A stretch of 64,000 nucleotides of DNA from Calliopsis andreniformis (taxonomy: Eukaryota; Arthropoda; Insecta; Hymenoptera; Andrenidae). The DNA is taken from the NCBI RefSeq assembly GCF_051401765.1, contig NW_027480495.1, positions 806,001 through 870,000 on the forward strand, given 5' to 3'. Below the pieces are notes generated by a model. That model did no database searches. It was not told the DNA's origin and saw only the letters and a program-made list of their open reading frames with translations. Numbering within the stretch: the first letter of the stretch is position 1; every line of letters begins with the position of its first letter. The position numbers and the translations under genes were made by a program. Positions 53,960 through 64,000 of this stretch are shown in pieces.

Positions 53960-56016
53960 TCCTCAAACCTCAATCCTGAATCCTCAATCCTGAATCCTCA
54001 ATCTTCAGACCTCAGACCTCAACAATCAGTTGTCAATCCTCAATCCTCAATAGAATATCATCAATTCACAGCTTTCAATACTCAATACTCAATCTGCAAT
54101 CTTCAAATCTCTATCCACGAACGTCAACTCTCATCACTCAACCCTCAACGCTCAGTCCCCAATCCTCAATCTTCAATTCTCAATCCTCAATTCTCAATCC
54201 TCAATCCTCAATCCTCATTCTTCAATCGTCAATACCCAATCCTCAATCTTCAATCCTCAATCCTCAATCCTCAATTCTCAATCCTCAATCCTCAGTCCTC
54301 AGTCCTCAAACCTCAATCCTCAACCCTCAGCCCTTATCCTCAATCCTCAATCCTCAATCCTCAATCCTCGATCTTCAATCCTCAATACTCAGTCCTCAAC
54401 CCTCAGTCCTCAGTCCTCGAACCTCAATTCTGAATCCGCATACCTGAATCCTCAATCTTCAGCCCTCAGTCATCAACAATCAGTTGTCAATCCTCAATCC
54501 TCAATAGAATATCCTCAATTCACAGCTTTCAATACTCAATACTCAGTCTGCAATCTTCAAATCTCTATCCACAAACATCAATTCTCATCACTCGACCCTC
54601 AACACTCAGTCCCCAATCCTCAATCTTCAATCCTCAATCCTCAATCCTCAATCCTCAAACCCCAATCGTCAATCCTCAATACTCAATCTTCAATCCTCAA
54701 TCCTCAATCCTCAATCCTCAATCTTCATTCCTCAATCCTCAAACCACAACCCTCGACCCTCAGACCTCATCGTCAATCCTCAATCCTCAATCCTCAATCC
54801 TCAATCTTCAATCCTCAATACTCATGCTTCAATCTTCAGCCCTCAATCCGCAATCCCCAATTCTCAATCCTGAATCCTCAGCCCTCAGACCTCAAACCTC
54901 AATCCTCAACCCTCAGCCCTCATCCTCAAACTTCAATCCTCAATCCTCAATCCTCAATCCTCAATCTTCAATCCTCAATACTCAATCTTCAATCTTCAAT
55001 CCTCAATCCTCAATCCTCAATCCTCTATTCTCAATCCTCAATCCTCAGTCCTCAGTCCTCAAACCACAATCCTCAACCCGCAGCCCTCATCCTCTATCCT
55101 CAATCCTCAATCCTCAATCCTCAACCCTCAGACCTCATCGTCAATCCTCAATCCTCAATCCTCAATCCTCAATCTTCAATCCTCAATACTGAATCCTCAA
55201 TCTTCAATCCTCAATCCTCAATCCTCAGTCCTCAGTCCTCAAACCTCAATCCTCAACCCTCAGCCCTCATCCTCAATCCTCAATCCTCAATCCTCAATCC
55301 TCAATCGTCAGTCTTCAATCATCAATACTAAATCTTCAATCCTCAATCCTCAATCCTCAATCTTCAATCCTCAATTCTCAATCCTCGATCCTCAGTCTTC
55401 AGTCCTCAAACCTAAATCCTCAATCCTCAGCCCTCATCCTCAATCCTCAATCCTCAATCTTCAATCCTCAGTCCTCAATCCTCAATCCTCAATCCTCAAT
55501 CCTCAATCCTCAATTCTCAATCTTTAATCCCCAATACTCAATCTTCAATCCTCAATCCTCAATCCTCAATCCTCAATCCTCAATCCTCAATCCTCAATCC
55601 TCAATCCTCAATCCTCAATTCTCAATCCTCAATCCTCAGCCCTCAGTCCTCAAACCTCAATCCTCAACCCTCAGCCCTCATCCTCAATCTTCAATCCTCA
55701 ATCCTCAATCCTCAATCCCCAATCCTCAATCTTCAATCCTCAATACTCTTTCTTCAATCCTCAATCCTCAATCCTCAATCCTCAATCCTCAATCCTCAAT
55801 CCTCAGTACTCAATCTTCAATCCTCAATCCTCAATCCTCAATCCTCAATCCTCAATCCTCAATCCTCTGTCGTCAGTCTTCAATCCTCAATACTCAATCC
55901 TCAACCCTCAGCCCTCGTCCTCAATTCTCAATCCTCAATCCTCAGCCCTCGTCCTCAAACTCCATTCCTCAATACTCAATCCTCAATTCTCAAACCTCAA
56001 TCTTCAATCCTCAATC
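53960..56016 (+). repeat. Mosaic region with cores 54023 and 54477
   Basis: From about 54006 it matches 58422 onward (offset 4416, then 4415 after a 1-bp deletion near 59041 in the right copy, then 4408). The part 54908-55792 also matches 47101-47985. Core 54023 is subtype a and 54477 subtype b; both share CCACGAACGTCAACTC or TGAATCCGCATACC variants with their partners at 58439 and 58893. The last part (55.79-56.0 kb) resembles a shortened version of the 48.9-49.2 kb sequence. Confidence 0.75.
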
Positions 56017-58119
56017 TACAATCCTCAATCCTCAATCCTCAATCCTCAATCCTCAATCCTCAATCCTCTGTCGTCAGTCTTCAATCCTCAATAGTCAATC
56101 TTCAATCCTCAATCCTCAATCCTCAACCATCAATCCTCAATTCTCAATCCTCGATCCTCAGACCTCAGTCCTCAAACCTCAATCCTCAACCCTCAGCCCT
56201 CATCCTCAATCCTCAATCCTCAATCTTCAACCCTCAGTCCTCAATCCTCAATCCTCAATCCTCAATCCTCAATCCTCAGTCCTCAAACCTCAATCCTGAA
56301 TCCTCAATCCTGAATCCTCAATCTTCAGACCTCAGACCTCAACAATCAGTTGTCAAACCTCAATCCTCAATAGAATATCATCAATTCACACCTTTGAATA
56401 CTCAATACTCAACATGCAACCTTCAGATCTCTATCCACAAACATGAATTCTCATCACTCAACCCTCAACACTCAGTCCCCAATCCTCAACCTTCAATCCT
56501 CAATCCTCAATCCTCAATCCTCAACCCTCAATCTTCATTCCTCAATACTCAATCCTCAATCCTCAATCCTCATTCTTCAATCCTCAATACCCAATCCTCA
56601 ATCTTCAATCCTCAATCCTCAATCCTCAATCCTCAATCCTCAATCCTCATTCTTCAATCCTCAATACCCAATACTCAATCTTCAATCCTCAATCCTCAAT
56701 CCTCAATCTCCAATCTTCAATACTCAATCTTCAATCGTCAATCCTCAGTCCTCAAACCTCAATTCTGAATCCTCAATTCTGAATCCTCATTCCTGAATCC
56801 TCAATCTTCAGCCCTCAGTCATCAACAATCAGTTGTCAATCCTCAATCCTCAATAGAATATCCTCAATTCACAGTTTTCAATACTCAATACTCAATCTGC
56901 AATCTTCAAACCTCTATCCACAATCATCAATTCTCATCACTCAACCCTCAACACTCAGTCCTCAATGCTCAATCCTCAATCCTCAATTCTCAATCGTCAG
57001 TCTTCAATCCGCAATACTCAATCTTCAATCCTCAATCCTCAATCCTCAATGCTCAATCCTCAATTCTCAATCCTCGATCATCAGTCCTCAGTCCTCAAAC
57101 CTCAAGCCTCAACCCTCAGACCTCATCCTCAATCCTCAATCCCCAATCTTCAATCCTCAGTCCTCAATCCTCAATCCTCAATCCTCAATCCTCAATCCTC
57201 AGTCCTCAAACCTCAATCCTGAATCCTCAATCCTGAATCCTCAATCTTCAGACCTCAGACCTCAACAATCTGTTGTCAAACCTCAATCCTCAATAGAATA
57301 TCATCAATTCACACCTTTCAATACTCAAAACTCAACCTGCAATCTTCAAATCTCTATCCACAATCATCAATTCTCATCACTCAACCCTCAACACTCAGTC
57401 CTCAATGCTCAATCCTCAATCCTCAATTCTCAATCGTCAGTCTTCAATCCGCAATACTCAATCTTCAATCCTCAATCCTCAATCCTCAATGCTCAATCCT
57501 CAATTCTCAATCCTCGATCATCAGTCCTCAGTCCTCAAACCTCAAGCCTCAACCCTCAGACCTCATCCTCAATCCTCAATCCCCAATCTTCAATCCTCAG
57601 TCCTCAATCCTCAATCCTCAATCCTCAATCCTCAATCCTCAGTCCTCAAACCTCAATCCTGAATCCTCAATCCTGAATCCTCAATCTTCAGACCTCAGAC
57701 CTCAACAATCTGTTGTCAAACCTCAATCCTCAATAGAATATCATCAATTCACACCTTTCAATACTCAAAACTCAACCTGCAATCTTCAAATCTCTATCCA
57801 CAAACATCAATTCTCATCACTCAACCCTCAACAGTAAGTCCCCAATCCTCAATCTTCAATCCTCAATCATCAATCCTCAATCCTCAATTCTCAATCTTTA
57901 ATCCCCAATACTCAATCTTCCATTCTCAATCCTCAATTCTCAATCTTTAATCCCCAATACTCAATCTTCAATCCTCAATCCTCAATCCTCAATCCTCAAT
58001 CCTCAATCCTCAATCCTCAATCCTCAATCCTCAATTCTCAATCCTCAATCCTCAGCCCTCAGTCCTCAAACTTCAATCCTCAACCCTCAGCCCTCATCCT
58101 CAATCTTCAATCCTCAATC
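56017..58119 (+). repeat. Segment recurring at 61088-62750, with one more 440-bp unit
   Basis: Offset 5071 bp up to about 57.35 kb, then 4631 bp. Shared rare variants include CAATAGTCAATC, CTTCAGATCTC and CAATCTCCAATC. Core anchors are 56343 (a), 56826 (b), 57266 and 57706 (a), against 61414, 61897 and 62337 in the other copy. Confidence 0.8.
56914..57793 (+). repeat. 440-bp tandem duplication (two copies)
   Basis: Units at about 56914-57353 and 57354-57793, identical in the parts compared, each encoding the same spurious 85-codon frame (56965 and 57405). The length is 62 heptamers plus one 6-bp cell. The paralogous locus near 62.0-62.45 kb has one unit, so copy number differs between two loci of the same array. 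Confidence 0.85.
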
Positions 58120-60250
58120 CTCAATCCTCAATACCCAACACTCAACCTTCAATCCTCAATCCTCAATCCTCAATCCTCAATCCTCAATCGTCAATGTTCA
58201 ATCCTCAATCCTCAATCCCCAATCGTCAATCCTCAATACCCAATCCTCAATCCTCAGTCCTGAGTCCTCAAACGTCAATCCTCAACTCTCAGCCCTGACC
58301 CTCAATCCTCAATCCTCCATCTTCAACCCTCAATCCTCAATCCTCAAGCCTCAATCCTCAATCCTCAATCCTCAGTCCTCAAACCTCAATCCTGAATCCT
58401 CAATCCTGAATCCTCAATCTTCAGACCTCAGACCTCAACAATCAGTTGTCAATCCTCAATCCTCAATAGAATATCATCAATTCACAGCTTTCAATACTCA
58501 ATACTCAATCTGCAATCTTCAAATCTCTATCCACGAACGTCAACTCTCATCACTCAACCCTCAACGCTCAGTCCCCAATCCTCAATCTTCAATTCTCAAT
58601 CCTCAATTCTCAATCCTCAATCCTCAATCCTCATTCTTCAATCGTCAATACCCAATCCTCAATCTTCAATCCTCAATCCTCAATCCTCAATTCTCAATCC
58701 TCAATCCTCAGTCCTCAGTCCTCAAACCTCAATCCTCAACCCTCAGCCCTTATCCTCAATCCTCAATCCTCAATCCTCAATCCTCGATCTTCAATCCTCA
58801 ATACTCAGTCTTCAACCCTCAGTCCTCAGTCCTCGAACCTCAATTCTGAATCCGCATACCTGAATCCTCAATCTTCAGCCCTCAGTCATCAACAATCAGT
58901 TGTCAATCCTCAATCCTCAAAAGAATATCCTCAATTCACAGTTTTCAATACGCAATACTCAGTCTGCAATCTTCAAATCTCCATCCACAAACATCAATTC
59001 TCATCACTCGACCCTCAACACTCAGTCCCCAATCCTCAATCTCAATCCTCAATCCTCAATCCTCAATCCTCAAACCCCAATCGTCAATCCTCAATACTCA
59101 ATCTTCAATCCTCAATCCTCAATCCTCAATCCTCAATCTTCATTCCTCAATCCTCAAACCACAACCCTCAACCCTCAGACCTCATCGTCAATCCTCAATC
59201 CTCAATCCTCAATCCTCAATCTTCAATCCTCAATACTCATGCTTCAATCTTCAGCCCTCAATCCTCAATCCCCAATTCTCAATCCTGAATCCTCAGCCCT
59301 CAGACCTCAAACCTCAATCCTCAACCCTCAGCCCTCATCCTCAAACTTCAATCCTCAATCCTCAATCCTCAATCTTCAATCCTCAATACTCAATCTTCAA
59401 TCTTCAATCCTCAATCCTCAATCCTCAATCCTCTATTCTCAATCCTCAATCCTCAGTCCTCAGTCCTCAAACCACAATCCTCAACCCGCAGCCCTCATCC
59501 TCTATCCTCAATCCTCAATCCTCAATCCTCAACCCTCAGACCTCATCGTCAATCCTCAATCCTCAATCCTCAATCCTCAATCTTCAATCCTCAATACTGA
59601 ATCCTCAATCTTCAATCCTCAATCCTCAATCCTCAGTCCTCAGTCCTCAAACCTCAATCCTCAACCCTCAGCCCTCATCCTCAATCCTCAATCCTCAATC
59701 CTCAATCCTCAATCGTCAGTCTTCAATCATCAATACTAAATCTTCAATCCTCAATCCTCAATCCTCAATCTTCAATCCTCAATTCTCAATCCTCGATCCT
59801 CAGTCTTCAGTCCTCAAACCTAAATCCTCAATCCTCAGCCCTCATCCTCAATCCTCAATCCTCAATCTTCAATCCTCAGTCCTCAATCCTCAATCCTCAA
59901 TCCTCAATCCTCAATCCTCAATTCTCAATCTTTAATCCCCAATACTCAATCTTCAATCCTCAATCCTCAATCCTCAATCCTCAATCCTCAATCCTCAAAC
60001 CTCAATCCTCAATCCTCAATGTTCAATCCTCAATCCTCAATCCTCAATCCTCAATCCTCAATCCTCAATCCTCAATCCTCAATCCTCAATCTTCAATCCT
60101 CAATACCCAAGCCTCAATCTTCAACCCTCAATCCTCAATCCTCAATTATCAATCCTCAAACCTCAGCCCTCAGTCCTCAAACCTCAATCCTCAACCCTCA
60201 GCCCTCATCCTCAAACTTCAATCCTCAATACCCAATCCTCAATCCTCAAT
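58120..60250 (+). repeat. Mosaic region with cores 58439 and 58893
   Basis: 58120-58420 resembles 50.6-50.8 and 53.7-53.95 kb. 58422 to about 60.0 kb follows 54006 onward. 60050-60250 resembles 33.2-33.4 and 43.3-43.45 kb. The core at 58893 reads CTCAAAAGAATATCC, losing the usual TAG; together with the 1-bp deletion near 59041 this opens a spurious frame at 58900-59739. Confidence 0.7.
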
Positions 60251-61087
60251 CCTCAATCCTCAATGCTCAATCCTCAATTCTCAATCCTCGATCATCAGTC
60301 CTCAGTCCTCAAACCTCAAGCCTCAACCCTCAGCCCTCATCCTCAATCCTCAATCCTCAATCTTCAATCCTCAGTCCTCAATCCTCAATCCTCAATCCTC
60401 AATCCTCAATCCTCAATCCTCAGTCCTCAAACCTCAATCCTGAATCCTCAATCCTGAATCCTCAATCCTCAATCCTCATTCCTCAATCCTTAATACCCAA
60501 TCCTCAATCTTCAATCCTCATTCCTCAATCCTTAATACTCAATCTTCAATCCTCAATCCTCAATCCTCAATCCTCAATCCTCAATCCTCAATCCTCAATC
60601 CTCAATCCTCTGTCGTCAGTCTTCAATCCTCAATACTCAATCTTCAATCCTCAATCCTCAATCCTCAATTCTCAACCCTCGATCCTCAGTTGTCAGTCCT
60701 CAAACCTCAATCCTCAACCCTCAGCCCTCATCCTCAATCCTCAATCATCAATCTTCAATCCTCAGTCCTCAATCCTCAATCCTCAATCCTCAATCCTCAA
60801 TCCTCAGTACTCAATCTTCAATCCTCAATCCTCAATCCTCAATCCTCAATCCTCAATCCTCAATCCTCTGTCGTCAGTCTTCAATCCTCAATACTCAATC
60901 TTCAATCCTCAACCCTCAATCCTCAATTCTCAACCCTCGATCCTCAGTCGTCAGTCCTCAAACCTCAATCCTCAACCCTCAGCCCTCATCCTCAATTCTC
61001 AATCCTCAATCCTCAGCCCTCGTCCTCAAACTCCATTCCTCAATCCTCAATCCTCAATTCTCGAACCTCAATCTTCAATCCTCAATC
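60250..61087 (+). repeat. Core-free segment matching 48.38-49.22 kb
   Basis: Offset 11873 bp at its left end (60263 against 48390; 60474 against 48601), falling to 11866 by the right end, one heptamer fewer. It carries the same TCATTCCTCAATCCTTAATAC and GTTGTCAGTCC variants. A substitution near 61069 (TCTCGAACC against TCTCAAACC) separates it from both 3144-bp copies. It lies inside the longest core-free interval of the window (58893-61414). Confidence 0.75.
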
Positions 61088-62750
61088 TACAATCCTCAAT
61101 CCTCAATCCTCAATCCTCAATCCTCAATCCTCAATCCTCTGTCGTCAGTCTTCAATCCTCAATAGTCAATCTTCAATCCTCAATCCTCAATCCTCAACCA
61201 TCAATCCTCAATTCTCAATCCTCGATCCTCAGACCTCAGTCCTCAAACCTCAATCCTCAACCCTCAGCCCTCATCCTCAATCCTCAATCCTCAATCTTCA
61301 ACCCTCAGTCCTCAATCCTCAATCCTCAATCCTCAATCCTCAATCCTCAGTCCTCAAACCTCAATCCTGAATCCTCAATCCTGAATCCTCAATCTTCAGA
61401 CCTCAGACCTCAACAATCAGTTGTCAAACCTCAATCCTCAATAGAATATCATCAATTCACACCTTTGAATACTCAATACTCAACATGCAATCTTCAGATC
61501 TCTATCCACAAACATGAATTCTCATCACTCAACCCTCAACACTCAGTCCCCAATCCTCAACCTTCAATCCTCAATCCTCAATCCTCAATCCTCAACCCTC
61601 AATCTTCATTCCTCAATACTCAATCCTCAATCCTCAATCCTCATTCTTCAATCCTCAATACCCAATCCTCAATCTTCAATCCTCAATCCTCAATCCTCAA
61701 TCCTCAATCCTCAATCCTCATTCTTCAATCCTCAATACCCAATACTCAATCTTCAATCCTCAATCCTCAATCCTCAATCTCCAATCTTCAATACTCAATC
61801 TTCAATCGTCAATCCTCAGTCCTCAAACCTCAATTCTGAATCCTCAATTCTGAATCCTCATTCCTGAATCCTCAATCTTCAGCCCTCAGTCATCAACAAT
61901 CAGTTGTCAATCCTCAATCCTCAATAGAATATCCTCAATTCACAGTTTTCAATACTCAATACTCAATCTGCAATCTTCAAACCTCTATCCACAATCATCA
62001 ATTCTCATCACTCAACCCTCAACACTCAGTCCTCAATGCTCAATCCTCAATCCTCAATTCTCAATCGTCAGTCTTCAATCCGCAATACTCAATCTTCAAT
62101 CCTCAATCCTCAATCCTCAATGCTCAATCCTCAATTCTCAATCCTCGATCATCAGTCCTCAGTCCTCAAACCTCAAGCCTCAACCCTCAGACCTCATCCT
62201 CAATCCTCAATCCCCAATCTTCAATCCTCAGTCCTCAATCCTCAATCCTCAATCCTCAATCCTCAATCCTCAGTCCTCAAACCTCAATCCTGAATCCTCA
62301 ATCCTGAATCCTCAATCTTCAGACCTCAGACCTCAACAATCTGTTGTCAAACCTCAATCCTCAATAGAATATCATCAATTCACACCTTTCAATACTCAAA
62401 ACTCAACCTGCAATCTTCAAATCTCTATCCACAAACATCAATTCTCATCACTCAACCCTCAACAGTAAGTCCCCAATCCTCAATCTTCAATCCTCAATCA
62501 TCAATCCTCAATCCTCAATTCTCAATCTTTAATCCCCAATACTCAATCTTCAATTCTCAATCCTCAATTCTCAATCTTTAATCCCCAATACTCAATCTTC
62601 AATCCTCAATCCTCAATCCTCAATCCTCAATCCTCAATCCTCAATCCTCAATCCTCAATCCTCAATTCTCAATCCTCAATCCTCAGCCCTCAGTCCTCAA
62701 ACTTCAATCCTCAACCCTCAGCCCTCATCCTCAATCTTCAATCCTCAATC
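61088..62750 (+). repeat. Segment matching 56017-58119, with a single 440-bp unit
   Basis: Core anchors 61414 (a), 61897 (b) and 62337 (a), and GTAAGT at 62465. It appears to be a copy of the 56-58 kb segment made before the 440-bp duplication there, or one that lost a unit later. Confidence 0.8.
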
Positions 62751-63419
62751 CTCAATCCTCAATCCCCAATCCTCAATCTTCAATCCTCAATACTCTTTCT
62801 TCAATCTTCAATCCTCAATCCTCAATCCTCAATCCTCATTCTTCAATCCTCAATACCCAATCCTCAATATTCAATCCTCGATCCTCAGTCCTCAAACCTC
62901 AATTCTGGAGCCTCAATCCTGAATCCTCAATCTTCTGCCCTCAGCCCTCACAATCAGTTGTCCATCCTCAATCCTCAATAGAATATCATCAATTCACACC
63001 TTTGAATACTCAATACTCAACATGCAATCTTCAAATCTCTATACACAAACATGAATTCTCATCACTCAACCCTCAACACTCAGTCCCCAATCCTCAACCT
63101 TCAATCCTCAATCCTCAATCCTCAATCCTCAATCCTCAATCTTCATTCCTCAATGCTCAATCCTCAATCCTCAAGTCTCAATCGTCAGTCTTCAATCCGC
63201 AATACTCAATCTTCAATCCTCAATCCTCAATCCTCAATGCTCAATCCTCAATTCTCAATCCTCGATCATCAGTCCTCAGTCCTCAAACCTCAAGCCTCAA
63301 CCCTCAGCCCTCATCCTCAATCCTCAATTCTCAATCTTCAATCCTCAGTCCTCAATCCTCAATCCTCAATCCTCAATCCTCAATCCTCAGTCCTCAAACC
63401 TCAATCCTGAATCCTCAAT
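62750..63419 (+). repeat. Segment matching 47.90-48.57 kb (offset 14847)
   Basis: Contains the unusual core with the TCACAATCAG lead-in (anchor 62951), as at 48104 and 51248, with small differences (TTCTGGAGCC near 62905 against TTCTGAAGCG; TCCATCCTCAATCC against TCCATCCTTAATCC). Confidence 0.75.
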
Positions 63420-64000
63420 CCTGAATCCTCAATCTTCAGACCTCAGACCTCAACAATCTGTTGTCAAACCTCAATCCTCAATAGAATATCATCAATTCAC
63501 ACATTTCAATACTCAATACTCAACCTGCAATCTTCAAATCTCTATCCACAAACATCAATTCTCATCACTCAACCCTCAACACTCAGTCCCCAATCCTCAA
63601 TCTTCAATCCTCAATCCTCAATCCTCAATTCTCAATCCTCATTCCTCAATCCTTAATACCCAATCCTCAATCTTCAATCCTCAATCCCCAATTCTCAATT
63701 CTCAATCCTCAATCATCAGTCCTCAGTCATCAAACCTCAATCCTCAACCCTCAGACCTCATCGTCAATCCTCAATCCTCAATCCTCAATCCTCAATCTTC
63801 AATCCTCAATACTCAATCTTCAATCCTCACTCCTCAATCCTCAATCCTCAATCCTCAATTCTCAAACCTCGATCCTCAGTCCTCAGTCCTCAAACCTCAA
63901 TCCTCAACCCTCAGCCCTCATCCTCAATCCTCAATCCTCAATCTTCAATCCTCAGTCCTCAATCCTCAAACCTCAATCCTCAATCCTCAATCCTTAATAC
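63420..64000 (+). repeat. Right-edge segment matching 31.32-31.90 kb (offset about 32096)
   Basis: Core anchor 63454 reads CAATCTGTTGTC, as in the 26832, 31358, 40928 and 41410 cores, followed by the CATTCCTCAATCCTTAATAC and CAGTCATCAAACC variants of that lineage. The array continues beyond the window edge. Confidence 0.7.

Larger units (their letters stand above)
1..64000. repeat. Heptanucleotide (CAATCCT)n satellite array filling the window
   Basis: Every line of the window is built from CAATCCT or one- to three-base variants of it, with the dinucleotide CA recurring every 7 bp. The consensus has no G on the + strand, so the array has extreme strand asymmetry; G enters only through variants such as CAGTCCT, CAATCGT or TGAATCC. 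Internal positions 3 to 6 vary freely, while the junction TCA (last base of one cell, first two of the next) is mostly kept. No unique sequence, gene, RNA gene or mobile element interrupts it, and the array runs off both ends. By form it is a satellite with higher-order organisation. Its function, if any, cannot be read from the sequence. Confidence 0.97.

Noticed and set aside
60019..61839. 606-codon open frame, with overlapping frames at 60690-61370 and 61514-61867
   Set aside because: It crosses several unrelated mosaic segments and overlaps other open frames on the same strand; it is a by-product of a stop-poor repeat.
1..64000. CRISPR array
   Set aside because: The repeats are 7 bp and contiguous, there are no unique spacers of regular length, and no cas genes are present.
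1..64000. Minus-strand genes
   Set aside because: AGGATTG repeats put TGA in every frame every 21 bp. The AGGA in each cell resembles a ribosome-binding site but has no open frame after it.
1..64000. Telomeric repeat
   Set aside because: The heptamer is G-rich on one strand, but it is not a telomere sequence I recognise; there is no chromosome end here, and the degeneracy and higher-order units are unlike telomerase products.

Overview
The whole 64 kb window is one tandem-repeat array, and I find no gene in it. The basic cell on the + strand is the heptamer CAATCCT (AGGATTG on the - strand), present as perfect copies mixed with point variants such as CAATCTT, CAGTCCT, CAACCCT, CAGCCCT, CAATACT, CAAACCT and CATTCTT. 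Neither edge of the array lies inside the window. I see no rRNA, tRNA, CRISPR array, insertion sequence, promoter, terminator or unique flanking DNA.

The heptamers are organised into higher-order repeats. The most recognisable landmark is a degenerate block of about 184 bp (the 'core', usually carrying CAATCAGTTGTC and GAATAT). I count 64 copies, spaced 357 to 2521 bp apart, in three subtypes (a, b, c). The core keeps the 7-bp register, so it is old, diverged heptamer sequence and not an insert. A second landmark (M2, carrying TCAGTCCTCGTCC) recurs about 23 times, only between about 10.2 and 53.5 kb. Recurrent 6-bp cells (TCATCC, TCGTCC, TCATCG) follow TCAGNCC heptamers, and their number accounts for the lengths of all the repeat intervals I checked.

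Layout. 1-8.4 kb: the most diverse part, with smaller duplications (offsets 3987 and 2353/2360 bp). 8.4-26.3 kb: an 8363-bp unit followed by a second copy that carries an extra 1121 bp. 23.6-32.6 kb: a 4526-bp tandem pair overlapping the end of the previous unit. 27.9-47.1 kb: a segment of about 9.1 kb and its second copy (offset 9570, then 10052 after an internal 482-bp tandem duplication). 47.7-54.0 kb: a 3144-bp tandem pair. 54-64 kb: a mosaic of pieces matching many other parts of the window, including a 440-bp unit present twice at one locus and once at its paralogue.

Many long + strand open frames exist, up to 769 codons, but they follow from the heptamer arithmetic: CAATCCT has no stop in any + frame, and its three frames encode the same ILNPQSS peptide in rotation. 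The - strand has TGA in every frame every 21 bp. I treat none of these frames as genes.

The organism cannot be identified from this sequence. A gene-free satellite of this size with nested higher-order repeats looks most like eukaryotic heterochromatin. Heptanucleotide tandem repeats are also known in filamentous cyanobacteria and large sulfur bacteria, but as far as I know those are much shorter. This is inference only.
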